This document shows, in pieces, positions 1 through 9,514 of a DNA stretch of 64,000 nucleotides. The notes beneath the pieces are model-generated. The model was not told where the DNA came from. It did not search any database and saw nothing but the letters and a program-made list of their open reading frames with translations. The first letter of the stretch is position 1; each line of letters opens with the position of its first letter. Made by a program: the position numbers and the translations under genes. Source of the DNA: Chrysopilus asiliformis. Taxonomy: Eukaryota > Arthropoda > Insecta > Diptera > Rhagionidae. Where the stretch lies: positions 68,282,994-68,346,993 of the forward strand of contig OZ035960.1 of NCBI GenBank assembly GCA_964034945.1, given 5' to 3'.

Positions 1-923
1 CAAGCATAGCCACATATAGAATACGAACACCAATCTCCGTAAAAAAATCTCTTCATAGAGGCTAGCCTCCGATTCGTACAAATACTTTCATACAGCTTTT
101 GCTAAGCAGAAGAATAACCGCATATAGAATACGAACACCAATCTCCGTAAAAAAATCTCTTCATAGAGGCTAGCCTCCGATTCGTACAAATACTTTCATA
201 CAGCCTTTGCTAAGCAGAAGAATAACCGCATATAGAATACGAACACCAATCTCCGTAAAAAAATCTCTTCATAGAGGCTAGCCTCCGATTCGTACAAATA
301 CTTTCATACAGCCTTTGCTAAGCAGAAGAATAACCGCATATAGAATACGAACACCAATCTCCGTAAAAAAATCTCTTCATAGAGCCTGTTCACATTGGTT
401 GAAATAGTCCGCCTAAATAGGACGGTTGAAATATTGCTCGTGTTCAGATTGAGACTATTTGAACCAGTAGCTGTGAGCAATCAGACTGGCGTGAAACATT
501 TGGGAAACGGAACATTTCTAAAGAATTGCAAGTAATACGTGGCTGCCTTTTGCTCTGCGACGTGTTGCATCGACGACGACCGAAACAATAATGACAATGG
601 AACACATTCAGTGTGGCAGCCAACCAATCAGAGCACGACAGGCGGAACTCTGAGAATGGAGTTTTTAGTTTTGAGGATGATTTTCCTATTAGCAGTCCCA
701 CTTCCTCACCTTGCCCTAATGTTGCCACTTTCTGTCCTATTTAGGCGGACTATTTCAACCAATGTGAACAGGCTCATAGAGGCTAGCCTCCGATTCGTAC
801 AAATACTTTCATACAGCTTTTGCTAAGCAGAAGAATAACCGCATATAGAATACGAACACCAATCTCCGTAAAAAAATCTCTTCATAGAGGCTAGCCTCCG
901 ATTCGTACAAATACTTTCATACA
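1..923. repeat. 108-bp tandem repeat array, interrupted by a MITE
   Basis: The motif catatagaat recurs at 13, 121, 229, 337 and again at about 843, giving a 108-bp unit. Copies are nearly identical; one visible change is cagctttt versus cagccttt. The array continues off the left edge of the window. A 394-bp inverted-repeat element (382-775) splits the fifth unit, and the array resumes at 776 and fades at about 923. No coding capacity is convincing. It lies directly upstream of the hAT gene and could be a subterminal repeat of that element or an independent satellite. Confidence 0.9.
382..775. mobile_element. 394-bp non-autonomous inverted-repeat element (MITE)
   Basis: The ends are perfect inverted repeats of about 42 bp, starting gagcctgttcacattggt on the left (382) and mirrored at 734-775. 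The flanks are consistent with a 3-bp duplication ata (379-381 and 776-778), which suits a Harbinger-like MITE. An 8-bp duplication tcatagag (377-384 and 774-781) also fits if the terminus is shifted three bases, which would suit hAT. The surrounding 108-bp repeat supplies the empty-site sequence, so insertion is certain even though the superfamily is not. The interior has no convincing gene. Confidence 0.8.
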
Positions 924-1111
924 ATCTCTGTTTCGCTTTTTCCCTCCAGAAGAATAGGTCTTCCTACAAAAGGTCTTCCTACATAATTCCGCAATTTTTT
1001 GGCATAGCAAAGCTCGGTCTCCCGGTACTTAAACATAATAGGAGGATTACTGGAAACTCTTTCACTCTTGTATGGACTGTTGCCGATATAAGATTGATTT
1101 TTTGCGAATAA

Positions 1112-1557
1112 TTGCTAATGATGATGACCGATCATATCGATGAAATTTTAAAAACGCCTTTTTCAAGGCGAAACTTTTTAGAAAAAGTGTCTTTGAAGGA
1201 ACAGGGAAGACCTACACCTGATATTAAAATTTTAAAATCAGATGGAAAATCTAATAGATCATTCAATGCTGAATGGTATTCTCGATTTGACTGGCTTTCG
1301 GGAAGTTCTAGTCGGTCAAAATTGTTTTGCTGGCCTTGTGTATTGTTTCCAACAAATGCGAGCAATGATGTTTGGCAAAAAATAGGATTTGACGACATCA
1401 AAAATTTGAGTAGAGCATAAGATCGTCATCATATAAGTAAAGAGCATATTAGAGCTCAGATAAATTTAAAATTGCTTGGGAAACATAGAGTTGATCAGGC
1501 AATAAATGAAGGTCTAAAATTACAGGTGTCACAACATAATGAGGAAGTTAAAAAAAA
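1112..1557 (+). pseudogene. hAT transposase, N-terminal part (TTF-type zinc finger), broken
   Basis: This encodes the N-terminus of a hAT transposase of the ZMYM1-like group. The reading frame shows the pattern W-x-R-F-D-W-L followed by a Lys-Leu-Phe-Cys-Trp-Pro-Cys stretch and a Val-Trp...Gly-Phe-Asp-Asp segment, typical of the TTF-type zinc finger that precedes the transposase core. An in-frame TAA at 1418-1420 interrupts it; the same frame continues to about 1557 with an His-His...His pattern expected at the end of the finger. Similarity then stops at an insert and resumes at about 2859, where the Lys-Asn-Arg-Glu-Val context continues. The hAT protein is therefore split into three blocks here (next at 2859-3797 and 9515-10303). 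Start chosen at the first Met cluster (1112). No left terminal inverted repeat was recognised. Confidence 0.75.
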
Positions 1558-1705
1558 CATGTGTGTGCAGTGCACACGCGGTAGAAGTGAAACCTTAGGA
1601 AAACTAAACAGCGAGAGAATGAGACGAATGCGGTATCAGGGGTGGGATAGTTATAGCGTTTATTTATTATAATATTGGTACCAGGTTCAAAAGTAATATT
1701 ATATT

Positions 1706-2436
1706 TTTATTGAAAATCTAATACCGGATTCGTGATCAGCGACCCCAAAAACCCTAAAATGCAAATTTTTCCGGGGAAAATGGGAAAAAGGATATTTTCA
1801 TTATCCTTACAGGATCTTCCGTTTCGAATTTTGAAAATCTAATACCGGATTCGTGATCAGCGACCCCAAAAACCCTAAAATGCAAATTTTTCCGGGGAAA
1901 AATGGGAAAAAGGATATTTATCCTTACAGGACCTTTCGTTTCGAATTTTGAAAATCTAATACCGGATTCGTGATCAGCGACCCCAAAAACCCCGTAGTGC
2001 CAATTTTTCCGGAGAAAAATGGGAAAAAGGATATTTTCATTATCCTTACAGGACCTTCCGTTTCGAATTTTGAAAATCTAATATCGGATTCGTGATCAGT
2101 GACCCCAAAAACCCTATAGTGCAAATTTTTCCGGGGAAAAATGGGAAAAAGGATATTTTCATTATCCTTACAGGACCTTCCGTTTCGAATTTTGAAAATC
2201 TAATATCGGATTCATGATCAGTGACCCCAAAAACCCTATAGTGCAAATTTTTCCGGGGAAAAATGGGAAAAAGGATATTTTCATTATCCTTACAGGACCT
2301 TCCGTTTCGAATTTTGAAAATCTAATACCGGATTCGTGATCAGCGACCCCAAAAACTCTAAAATGCAAATTTTTCCGGGGAAAAATGGGAAAAAGGATAT
2401 TTTCATTATCCTTACAGGACCTTCCGTTTCGAAAAT
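1706..2436 (-). repeat. 122-bp minisatellite, about six copies
   Basis: The unit contains gattcgtgatcagcgacccc, a tttttccgggga segment and ggatattttcattatcctta. It recurs every 122 bp with few substitutions; a few copies have indels, such as a missing tttcatta at about 1918. The reverse complement matches the units at 52900-53890 and 63283-64000 in order and spacing of motifs, so the three blocks are one family. Open frames across it on the minus strand are periodic by-products and not genes. Confidence 0.9.
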
Positions 2437-2624
2437 CTACATAGCTAAAAACCTGCTCCTGGCAACACAGATTATTTTGCAAAAAACCGCATAAAAATCG
2501 GTCCAGTAGTTTTTGAGTTTTGTAATCTCAGGCAGGCAGACAAACAATAAAACATCCATTTTTATTTATATACGAGTACATATGTATATATTGCAATTTA
2601 TGACGAAACATAATTTATCGCCTC

Positions 2625-2712
2625 CTCTCTCCACTTCCTCCCTCCTAACACTTCTCCCTTCTCCCCTTTCCCTTCCCGTACCCCGCCCTCTTCCCCTACC
2701 CCTTCCCGCTTC
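2625..2712 (+). repeat. Pyrimidine-rich tract
   Basis: Almost pure C/T run (cctcctctctccacttcctc and similar continuing to cttcccgcttcccatcaatc), low complexity, inside the insert that splits the hAT gene. No function is evident. Confidence 0.8.
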
Positions 2713-2858
2713 CCATCAATCTTGTTTACGATAAATTGACTGGCACCCATCTGTATTCTATCTCATTTTCTCGTAGGCTAAAATATCCTATCTCTTTTTA
2801 CTGTCGTTTCATCGAGTTTGAAATCACTCACAACGCCGCTAAAGAAGTTTTCACTTCA

Positions 2859-3797
2859 AAAAATAGAGAGGTACTTAGACGTTTCATCGATGTAACGTCT
2901 TTACTATCAAGACAGAATTTAGCTTTTCGTGGACATTATGAAGGTGAAAGTTCTGCGAATAGGGGCAACTATAAGGAGCTGTTTGAAGTCTTTAGTAGAT
3001 ATGATTTAATTCTTAAACCTGTTCTTGAATCCAAAACCTTCTCGGGAATGTCCAAAACCATTCAAAACGACCTCATAGAATCTATCGCTTATGTCGTTCG
3101 ATTTCGAATAGATAAAGAAATTACTGATTGTGATTTCTTTGCATGGGAAGTAGACGAAACAACAGATATATCTTGTAAGTCACAACTGTCCGTTATTTTA
3201 CGGTATGTGATCAAAGATAATTTAGTTGAAAGATTTATGGGATTTTTTGATGTTAGTTCTGGTAAGAATGCTTCTGCACTTTTTTCGGTTCTGCAGGAAC
3301 ATCTTGCTAAATATAATTTTAAAGACAAACTTATCGCCCAAACATATGATGGTGCTGCTGTCATGTCTGGAGATCTAAACGGATTGCAAACAAAAATCAA
3401 AAAAGTTGCCCCCCAAGCAATATTTGTTCACTGTTATGCTCATGTTTTAAGCCTTGCATTATTGAAAGCAGCCAAATTTATCTCTGAATCCAGAATTTTT
3501 TTCGCTAATTTAAGCGGGTTTCCATCCTTTTTTTCCAAATCTCCGAAAAGACAAAACGTTCTTAACAGATTAGAAGCAGCACACATCCCCTCAACTAACC
3601 TTACGAGATGGACTTATAACTCTCGTTTAGTAAATGTTATAGTTGATAATATTGATCTTTATAAGGAAGTTTTTCAAAGCATTATTGATGACGAAGAATT
3701 TGATATGGAATCTACACGGGAAGCTGTAGGATTTCAAAATAATTTAAATAATTTTGATTTCATATTTTGCTTATTTACATACAAATATATTTTTAAT
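2859..3797 (+). pseudogene. hAT transposase, central part (DUF4371/RNase H-like core)
   Basis: Central block of the same hAT transposase. It encodes the conserved ZMYM1-like core: a D-E-T-T-D-I-S segment (first catalytic Asp region, about 3155-3175), a Y-D-G-A-A-V-M-S-G segment (about 3346-3369), and the H-C-Y-A-H-x-L-S-L-A motif (about 3430-3462), all in one open frame. The frame upstream of about 2859 (from 2736) is not similar and belongs to the insert. On the right it is cut by the Penelope insertion at 3797. The sequence aaatatatttttaat at 3783-3797 is repeated at 9515-9529, and the frame resumes exactly there. In the host this would have been a DDE transposase using a cut-and-paste mechanism. 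Confidence 0.85.
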
Positions 3798-4688
3798 GAA
3801 AAATCCTTATTAGGTGATACGGCCGTAGTTATGTATTTAATGTTTTTCTGGGCTTAGCGGCCTGAATATTTTATAATTTGGTCCAAAAATTAAAAAAACA
3901 ATATGTTTTCGAATATTTTTGTCCTTTATTATTTACTCCGACGTTTCGACATCAATATCTATGTCATCATCAGGGAGTTTGTTCATATACTACAATCAAA
4001 CAAAACCACTTCTTAAAATTTATGTATGCACAACAATATTTAGACTTACATGACTATGTTTGAAAACAGTGATAAATGTCTGGATACATTAAAAACGGGT
4101 TACACAAAAGTATAATAAATAAATAAAAGTCACAAAACGAGGAAAGAAAGAGAAACACAAATTATTTTAAACTTCATATTTGATCAGCTGTGCTTCGTCT
4201 TATCAGAATTGATAGCGGTAACAATGATGCGTCAGCTGATTTTTGAAAAACGCGATAAATACACAAACAATATAAAGATGTGTTAGTGTGTACGTATTAT
4301 TGTCTCGATCGTTTCGTCAAGTTTTCGTTATTTGTTTCAGTCCTTTTCCTTTTTCGATTTTTCTTCTCTTTCTCACTGTCTAGCATTGCACAATACGTAG
4401 AGCTGATGCAGTCTGTGTCTCTTTTTTTGTTATATGTATCTTCTGTGTAGATGTGCAATGCTTCGGAAGTGAGGCGTTTGAAATATTTTGATTCGTATGA
4501 GAGAATTGTAGTATTATCGAAATCAGGAGTATGTCCAGTATCATGACTATGATCTACTAATGCTGTATGGGGTCCCGACCAATGTTCTCTTTTTAAATCG
4601 TTTTTATGATTACTTATTCTCTTCTCAAGGTGTTGTTTTGTTTGTCCTACATAAGATAGAGAACATTGAGATCCAGTGTTGTTGTCTC
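3798..4688 (-). repeat. Penelope pseudo-LTR copy 1 (3' side)
   Basis: This 891-bp segment is repeated almost base for base at 6882-7772 in the same orientation, and from 3839 it is repeated inverted at 8665-9514. It includes the 3' non-coding region and, from 4297, the C-terminal coding end of the reverse transcriptase. It therefore plays the pseudo-LTR part in this element. It contains the hammerhead-like motif at 3935-3978. Confidence 0.8.
3935..3978 (-). ncRNA. Hammerhead-like ribozyme motif in Penelope terminal repeat
   Basis: Read on the minus strand: ACTCC, then CTGATGA, then a stem GACAT/ATGTC closed by an 8-nt loop, then GAAA, then CGTC, then GGAGT. ACTCC pairs with GGAGT as stem I. 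The CUGAUGA and GAAA boxes match the hammerhead catalytic core. The ACGU following GAA is self-complementary, so a very short helix III could form between two molecules. One extra U between CUGAUGA and stem II departs from the consensus. Hammerheads are established features of many Penelope-like elements; activity here is inferred. The predicted cleavage follows the C after ACGU. Confidence 0.5.
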
Positions 4689-6855
4689 CAAGACATGGAA
4701 TTTTATAAACAACATTGGATCTCCTTTTCTCTGGAACAGCGTCTTTCAATTTTGTAAAAACATTGCGTAATGTTTTATTGTTTTTGTACGCCACGCTAAT
4801 ATTATTTGTATGTTCTTTGATGACTTTGATAATTTTTTCGCTTGTTCCATTTACGTAGGTCAAACTTTTATATGTTTTTTCCTCTCTTTGATTCAATGTA
4901 TTGATTTCGGATTGAGTGCCATTATTTTTATTGTACCATTCTTTAAAAAGGTTGTTTATTAGGTAATTTGGATAATTATTGTTACCTAGAATGTTCTTAA
5001 TTTTATTTTTGTTTTGCTCTTGGTATACACTTGAACTAAGACCCATGACCGTGTTGATAAATTGTCTTGCAGTATTTATTTTTTGGAATTTTGGATGTTG
5101 GGAATAGAAATTTAGAATTCTGTTGGATGCTACATCTTTTTGGTACCAGTCTGTGTTTAAACTTTTATTTTCATTTCTGATAACTATGACGTTAAGGTAT
5201 GGTATTCTATTATTGTTTTCTTTTTCTATTGTAAATTGGAGTTTTTGGTGGTAGGAATTAAGGGTTTCGAGAAAATTGCTAATTTCTGAGTTCGGGAAAA
5301 TTCCGAAAAGGTCGTCTACATACTTTACTAGTAGTTTAGGATTGTACGTAAGTTTAGATAAAGTTTTATCTAAAAGACGCCTCATCACAATATCTGCGAT
5401 AATAGAGGATATCGGGTTTCCCATTGGCATCCCAGATTTTTGTTTGTAAAAACAATTATCAAATGCACAGTAATTGGCATCTATTAGGCAAAATTCTAAT
5501 ATCTCAAAAAATAAGTTTTTGGGTATATTAGTACTTTCCTCTAGTTTGTGCCACTCTTCTTTGATTATTTTTATAGCAAGATCTACGGGTATGTTAGTAA
5601 AAAGAGATACTACGTCATAACTTATCATTATTTCGTTTTCTTCAATGTTTATGTTATTTATTTTTTCTTTAAAATCAAATGCATTTTTTATGTTATATGG
5701 ATCGTCGTTGGTAAGTATTTTTAAAGTTTGGGCTATCAGTTTCGAAATATTTGATGAGGGTGTATTCAAAGATGCAACAATAGGTCTCATAGGTATGTTT
5801 TCTTTGTGTGTTTTTGGTAAACAGTATAATTTTGGAGCAATGGAATTGTATATTGTCAGTTTGGATTTTTCGGGTTTGTCAATGATGTTTAGGTCAAATA
5901 AGCGTTTAATTAGAATGTTATTTTTGTTTTGTAATTTATCAGTTGGGTCATTATTTAGTTTTGTATAAGTGTTTACATCGGCTAGTATATTTTTGACCTT
6001 TTCGTTATAATCTTTCTTGAACATTACCACGGTCGATTTACATTTGTCGCTGGGTAAAACAATTATGTCTTTGTGTTGTTTTAAGAACTCTTTTGTTTTA
6101 TTGTACATACAATTGATGACAAATGTTAAGTGATTTGAGTGTTTGTTTCTGTTATTTTTGTCATTAGAAATAATATTAGCAATTTTTGTTCTCGCGATGT
6201 CTTTAATTTGAGGATTAGTAATAGTTCGTATTATTTCTTCTACGTCAGTTATTAAATCAAAGAGAGGGAAATCATGATAGTTTGGTTCTAAAGCAAATTT
6301 AGGACCGAGAGAAAGTAACCATTTTATGTCATTTGGGATATGTATGTTAGTCAGATTAGTAAAACGTTTTTCGTCAACATTGATTTTTAAAGTCTTCAAA
6401 AATGTATTGTATAGTTTATCGAATTTTTTGTTTTTTGTTTTGCGTCTATTATTGCGTATACTATCATATACTTTTTTCCGTCTTGTGAGGAAATCATCTG
6501 ATACATCTTCAGGGAAAGAGTTTAGAATTTCCTCTTGTAAATCGCTTAATGTGTTCATTTCCTTCTTCGCCTTGTAACATCTATCGTTAATTATTAAGTT
6601 TAAAATTCTAACATGACAGTTGTTTAATACTTTAGTCAGTTTACAGGTGTTCTTATTATCTAAACATAATGATTTTTTAACAGATTTTGTGCTGTTAGTT
6701 ATAAAGTCTGGAACTAGTGCATACTTTCGACATTTAATTAAAAATTCTTTGGTGGTTTCTACCTTAGCTGTGGTTTTGAGCTGTCTTGCGTATTTCTTTA
6801 AAATGTGTTTGCTGTCCTCTCCGTATGTTGTACTGATTTGATTGTAGTATCCCAT
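4297..6855 (-). CDS. Penelope-like reverse transcriptase with GIY-YIG endonuclease
   Basis: An open frame of 852 aa, about the usual size for Penelope polyproteins. The N-terminal third is Lys/Asn-rich and of unknown fold. Reverse transcriptase spans roughly residues 340-620, with an L-P-K-T-H-K segment near 355, S-Y-D-V-V-S-L-F-T-N-I-P near 420, G-M-P-M-G-N-P-I-S, and the catalytic Y-V-D-D near 512-515. The C-terminus (about 712-800) has V-Y-K-I-P-C...S-Y-V-G-Q-T...R-I-S-N-H, the GIY-YIG nuclease pattern that nicks target DNA for primed reverse transcription. It ends in a basic tail. Start taken at the first Met, 26 nt from the tandem junction. No frameshift was seen, so this copy may be intact. 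A truncated paralogue lies inverted at 7774-9056. Confidence 0.92.
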   Translation of the reverse strand: MGYYNQISTTYGEDSKHILKKYARQLKTTAKVETTKEFLIKCRKYALVPDFITNSTKSVKKSLCLDNKNTCKLTKVLNNCHVRILNLIINDRCYKAKKEMNTLSDLQEEILNSFPEDVSDDFLTRRKKVYDSIRNNRRKTKNKKFDKLYNTFLKTLKINVDEKRFTNLTNIHIPNDIKWLLSLGPKFALEPNYHDFPLFDLITDVEEIIRTITNPQIKDIARTKIANIISNDKNNRNKHSNHLTFVINCMYNKTKEFLKQHKDIIVLPSDKCKSTVVMFKKDYNEKVKNILADVNTYTKLNNDPTDKLQNKNNILIKRLFDLNIIDKPEKSKLTIYNSIAPKLYCLPKTHKENIPMRPIVASLNTPSSNISKLIAQTLKILTNDDPYNIKNAFDFKEKINNINIEENEIMISYDVVSLFTNIPVDLAIKIIKEEWHKLEESTNIPKNLFFEILEFCLIDANYCAFDNCFYKQKSGMPMGNPISSIIADIVMRRLLDKTLSKLTYNPKLLVKYVDDLFGIFPNSEISNFLETLNSYHQKLQFTIEKENNNRIPYLNVIVIRNENKSLNTDWYQKDVASNRILNFYSQHPKFQKINTARQFINTVMGLSSSVYQEQNKNKIKNILGNNNYPNYLINNLFKEWYNKNNGTQSEINTLNQREEKTYKSLTYVNGTSEKIIKVIKEHTNNISVAYKNNKTLRNVFTKLKDAVPEKRRSNVVYKIPCLGDNNTGSQCSLSYVGQTKQHLEKRISNHKNDLKREHWSGPHTALVDHSHDTGHTPDFDNTTILSYESKYFKRLTSEALHIYTEDTYNKKRDTDCISSTYCAMLDSEKEKKNRKRKRTETNNENLTKRSRQ

Positions 6856-6881
6856 GTTGCTTATGCCCGCAACTTAATGTT

Positions 6882-7772
6882 GAAAAATCCTTATTAGGTG
6901 ATACGGCCGTAGTTATGTATTTAATGTTTTTCTGGGCTTAGCGGCCTGAATATTTTATAATTTGGTCCAAAAATTAAAAAAACAATATGTTTTCGAATAT
7001 TTTTGTCCTTTATTATTTACTCCGACGTTTCGACATCAATATCTATGTCATCATCAGGGAGTTTGTTCATATACTACAATCAAACAAAACCACTTCTTAA
7101 AATTTATGTATGCACAACAATATTTAGACTTACATGACTATGTTTGAAAACAGTGATAAATGTCTGGATACATTAAAAACGGGTTACACAAAAGTATAAT
7201 AAATAAATAAAAGTCACAAAACGAGGAAAGAAAGAGAAACACAAATTATTTTAAACTTCATATTTGATCAGCTGTGCTTCGTCTTATCAGAATTGATAGC
7301 GGTAACAATGATGCGTCAGCTGATTTTTGAAAAACGCGATAAATACACAAACAATCTAAAGATGTGTTAGTGTGTACGTATTATTGTCTCGATCGTTTCG
7401 TCAAGTTTTCGTTATTTGTTTCAGTCCTTTTCCTTTTTCGATTTTTCTTCTCTTTCTCACTGTCTAGCATTGCACAATACGTAGAGCTGATGCAGTCTGT
7501 GTCTCTTTTTTTGTTATATGTATCTTCTGTGTAGATGTGCAATGCTTCGGAAGTGAGGCGTTTGAAATATTTTGATTCGTATGAGAGAATTGTAGTATTA
7601 TCGAAATCAGGAGTATGTCCAGTATCATGACTATGATCTACTAATGCTGTATGGGGTCCCGACCAATGTTCTCTTTTTAAATCGTTTTTATGATTACTTA
7701 TTCTCTTCTCAAGGTGTTGTTTTGTTTGTCCTACATAAGATAGAGAACATTGAGATCCAGTGTTGTTGTCTC
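6882..7772 (-). repeat. Penelope pseudo-LTR copy 2 (tandem partial unit)
   Basis: Same sequence as 3798-4688 shifted by 3084 bp; one visible change is caatctaaag here versus caatataaag. It lies upstream of the intact ORF in transcription order, so the unit reads pseudo-LTR, ORF, pseudo-LTR. It is cut at 7772, where the sequence flips into the inverted copy. Confidence 0.85.
7019..7062 (-). ncRNA. Hammerhead-like ribozyme motif, second copy
   Basis: Identical in sequence to the motif at 3935-3978 and sited in the upstream pseudo-LTR. If active, self-cleavage here would define the 5' end of transcripts starting upstream of the intact ORF. Confidence 0.5.
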
Positions 7773-7773
7773 C

Positions 7774-9056
7774 TTGCTATAAAAATAATCAAAGAAGAGT
7801 GGCACAAACTAGAGGAAAGTACTAATATACCCAAAAACTTATTTTTTGAGATATTAGAATTTTGCCTAATAGATGCCAATTACTGTGCATTTGATAATTG
7901 TTTTTACAAACAAAAATCTGGGATGCCAATGGGAAACCCGATATCCTCTATTATCGCAGATATTGTGATGAGGCGTCTTTTAGATAAAACTTTATCTAAA
8001 CTTACGTACAATCCTAAACTACTAGTAAAGTATGTAGACGACCTTTTCGGAATTTTCCCGAACTCAGAAATTAGCAATTTTCTCGAAACCCTTAATTCCT
8101 ACCACCAAAAACTCCAATTTACAATAGAAAAAGAAAACAATAATAGAATACCATACCTTAACGTCATAGTTATCAGAAATGAAAATAAAAGTTTAAACAC
8201 AGACTGGTACCAAAAAGATGTAGCGTCCAACAGAATTCTAAATTTCTATTCCCAACATCCAAAATTCCAAAAAATAAATACTGCAAGACAATTTATCAAC
8301 ACGGTCATGTGTCTTAGTTCAAGTGTATACCAAGAGCAAAACAAAAATAAAATTAAGAACATTCTAGGTAACAATAATTATCCAAATTACCTAATAAACA
8401 ACCTTTTTAAAGAATGGTACAATAAAAATAATGGCACTCAATCCGAAATCAATACATTGAATCAAAGAGAGGAAAAAACATATAAAAGTTTGACCTACGT
8501 AAATGGAACAAGCGAAAAAATTAACAAAGTCATCAAAGAACATACAAATAATATTAGCGTGGCGTACAAAAACAATAAAACATTACGCAATGTTTTTACA
8601 AAATTGAAAGACGCTGTTCCAGAGAAAAGGAGATCCAATGTTGTTTATAAAATTCCATGTCTTGGAGACAACAACACTGGATCTCAATGTTCTCTATCTT
8701 ATGTAGGACAAACAAAACAACACCTTGAGAAGAGAATAAGTAATCATAAAAACGATTTAAAAAGAGAACATTGGTCGGGACCCCATACAGCATTAGTAGA
8801 TCATAGTCATGATACTGGACATACTCCTGATTTCGATAATACTACAATTCTCTCATACGAATCAAAATATTTCAAACGCCTCACTTCCGAAGCATTGCAC
8901 ATCTACACAGAAGATACATATAACAAAAAAAGAGACACAGACTGCATCAGCTCTACGTATTGTGCAATGCTAGACAGTGAGAAAGAGAAGAAAAATCGAA
9001 AAAGGAAAAGGACTGAAACAAATAACGAAAACTTGACGAAACGATCGAGACAATAA
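7774..9056 (+). pseudogene. Truncated inverted Penelope reverse transcriptase/GIY-YIG copy
   Basis: Plus-strand copy of the C-terminal half of the 852-aa protein, beginning at its L-A-I-K-I-I-K segment (about residue 425) and running through Y-V-D-D and the GIY-YIG region to the same stop. The frame stays open, and upstream readthrough of antisense pseudo-LTR sequence to 7644 supplies an accidental Met. Against the full copy I see two amino-acid changes (Gly to Cys near the M-G-L-S-S segment, and Ile to Asn near E-K-I-I-K-V). The near identity means both units arrived together or very recently. It lacks the N-terminus and early RT motifs and is non-functional alone. Confidence 0.85.
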
Positions 9057-9374
9057 TACGTACACACTAACACATCTTTAGATTGTTTGTGTATTTATCG
9101 CGTTTTTCAAAAATCAGCTGACGCATCATTGTTACCGCTATCAATTCTGATAAGACGAAGCACAGCTGATCAAATATGAAGTTTAAAATAATTTGTGTTT
9201 CTCTTTCTTTCCTCGTTTTGTGACTTTTATTTATTTATTATACTTTTGTGTAACCCGTTTTTAATGTATCCAGACATTTATCACTGTTTTCAAACATAGT
9301 CATGTAAGTCTAAATATTGTTGTGCATACATAAATTTTAAGAAGTGGTTTTGTTTGATTGTAGTATATGAACAA

Positions 9375-9418
9375 ACTCCCTGATGATGACATAGATATTG
9401 ATGTCGAAACGTCGGAGT
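9375..9418 (+). ncRNA. Hammerhead-like ribozyme motif, inverted third copy
   Basis: Plus-strand copy: ACTCC 9375-9379, CTGATGA 9380-9386, stem II 9388-9392 with 9401-9405, GAAA 9406-9409, palindromic ACGT 9409-9412, predicted cleavage after C9413, GGAGT 9414-9418. T9387 is an extra base between CTGATGA and stem II. Confidence 0.5.
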
Positions 9419-9514
9419 AAATAATAAAGGACAAAAATATTCGAAAACATATTGTTTTTTTAATTTTTGGACCAAATTATAAAATATTCAGGCCGCTAAG
9501 CCCAGAAAAACATT

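Larger units (their letters stand above)
1558..2858. mobile_element. Insert within the hAT gene, carrying a minisatellite
   Basis: About 1.3 kb of unrelated DNA separates two stretches of hAT coding sequence that read on into one another. It contains a short GC-richer start (1558-1705), a 122-bp minisatellite (1706-2436), a tail with a caggcaggcagacaaac tract (about 2530-2550), a pyrimidine-rich tract (about 2625-2712), and a short stretch I cannot assign. Clear terminal repeats or target duplications were not found, so the exact ends are approximate. Confidence 0.55.
3798..9514 (-). mobile_element. Penelope-like retroelement complex (full unit, tandem partial unit, inverted truncated unit)
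   Basis: A 5717-bp insertion in the hAT gene flanked by a 15-bp target duplication (3783-3797 and 9515-9529). Unit 1 is 3798-6881 (3084 bp, minus strand). Unit 2 is a partial tandem copy, 6882-7772, offset from unit 1 by exactly 3084 bp. It is joined head-to-head to an inverted, 5'-truncated copy, 7773-9514 (plus strand). 6923-7772 and 8665-9514 form inverted arms of about 850 bp. The first 41 bp of units 1 and 2 (3798-3838, 6882-6922) are absent from the inverted end, resembling the one-sided terminal extension described for Penelope. Tandem plus inverted partial units with pseudo-LTRs are characteristic of this class. Confidence 0.9.

Noticed and set aside
539..826. 95-aa plus-strand frame and 94-aa minus-strand frame over the first MITE
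   Set aside because: Lie across a non-autonomous element and its terminal repeats; no recognisable motif.
1706..2436. CRISPR-like array or protein repeats on the minus strand
   Set aside because: Whole 122-bp units repeat without unique spacers; a eukaryotic minisatellite.
3878..4063. 61-aa frame repeated at 6962-7147 and 9290-9475
   Set aside because: Antisense to the Penelope terminal repeat; it overlaps the hammerhead-like motif and is repeated only because the terminal repeat is.
7644..7773. N-terminal extension of the inverted Penelope frame
   Set aside because: It is antisense 3' coding DNA of the partial unit joined by the inversion; not part of the natural protein.
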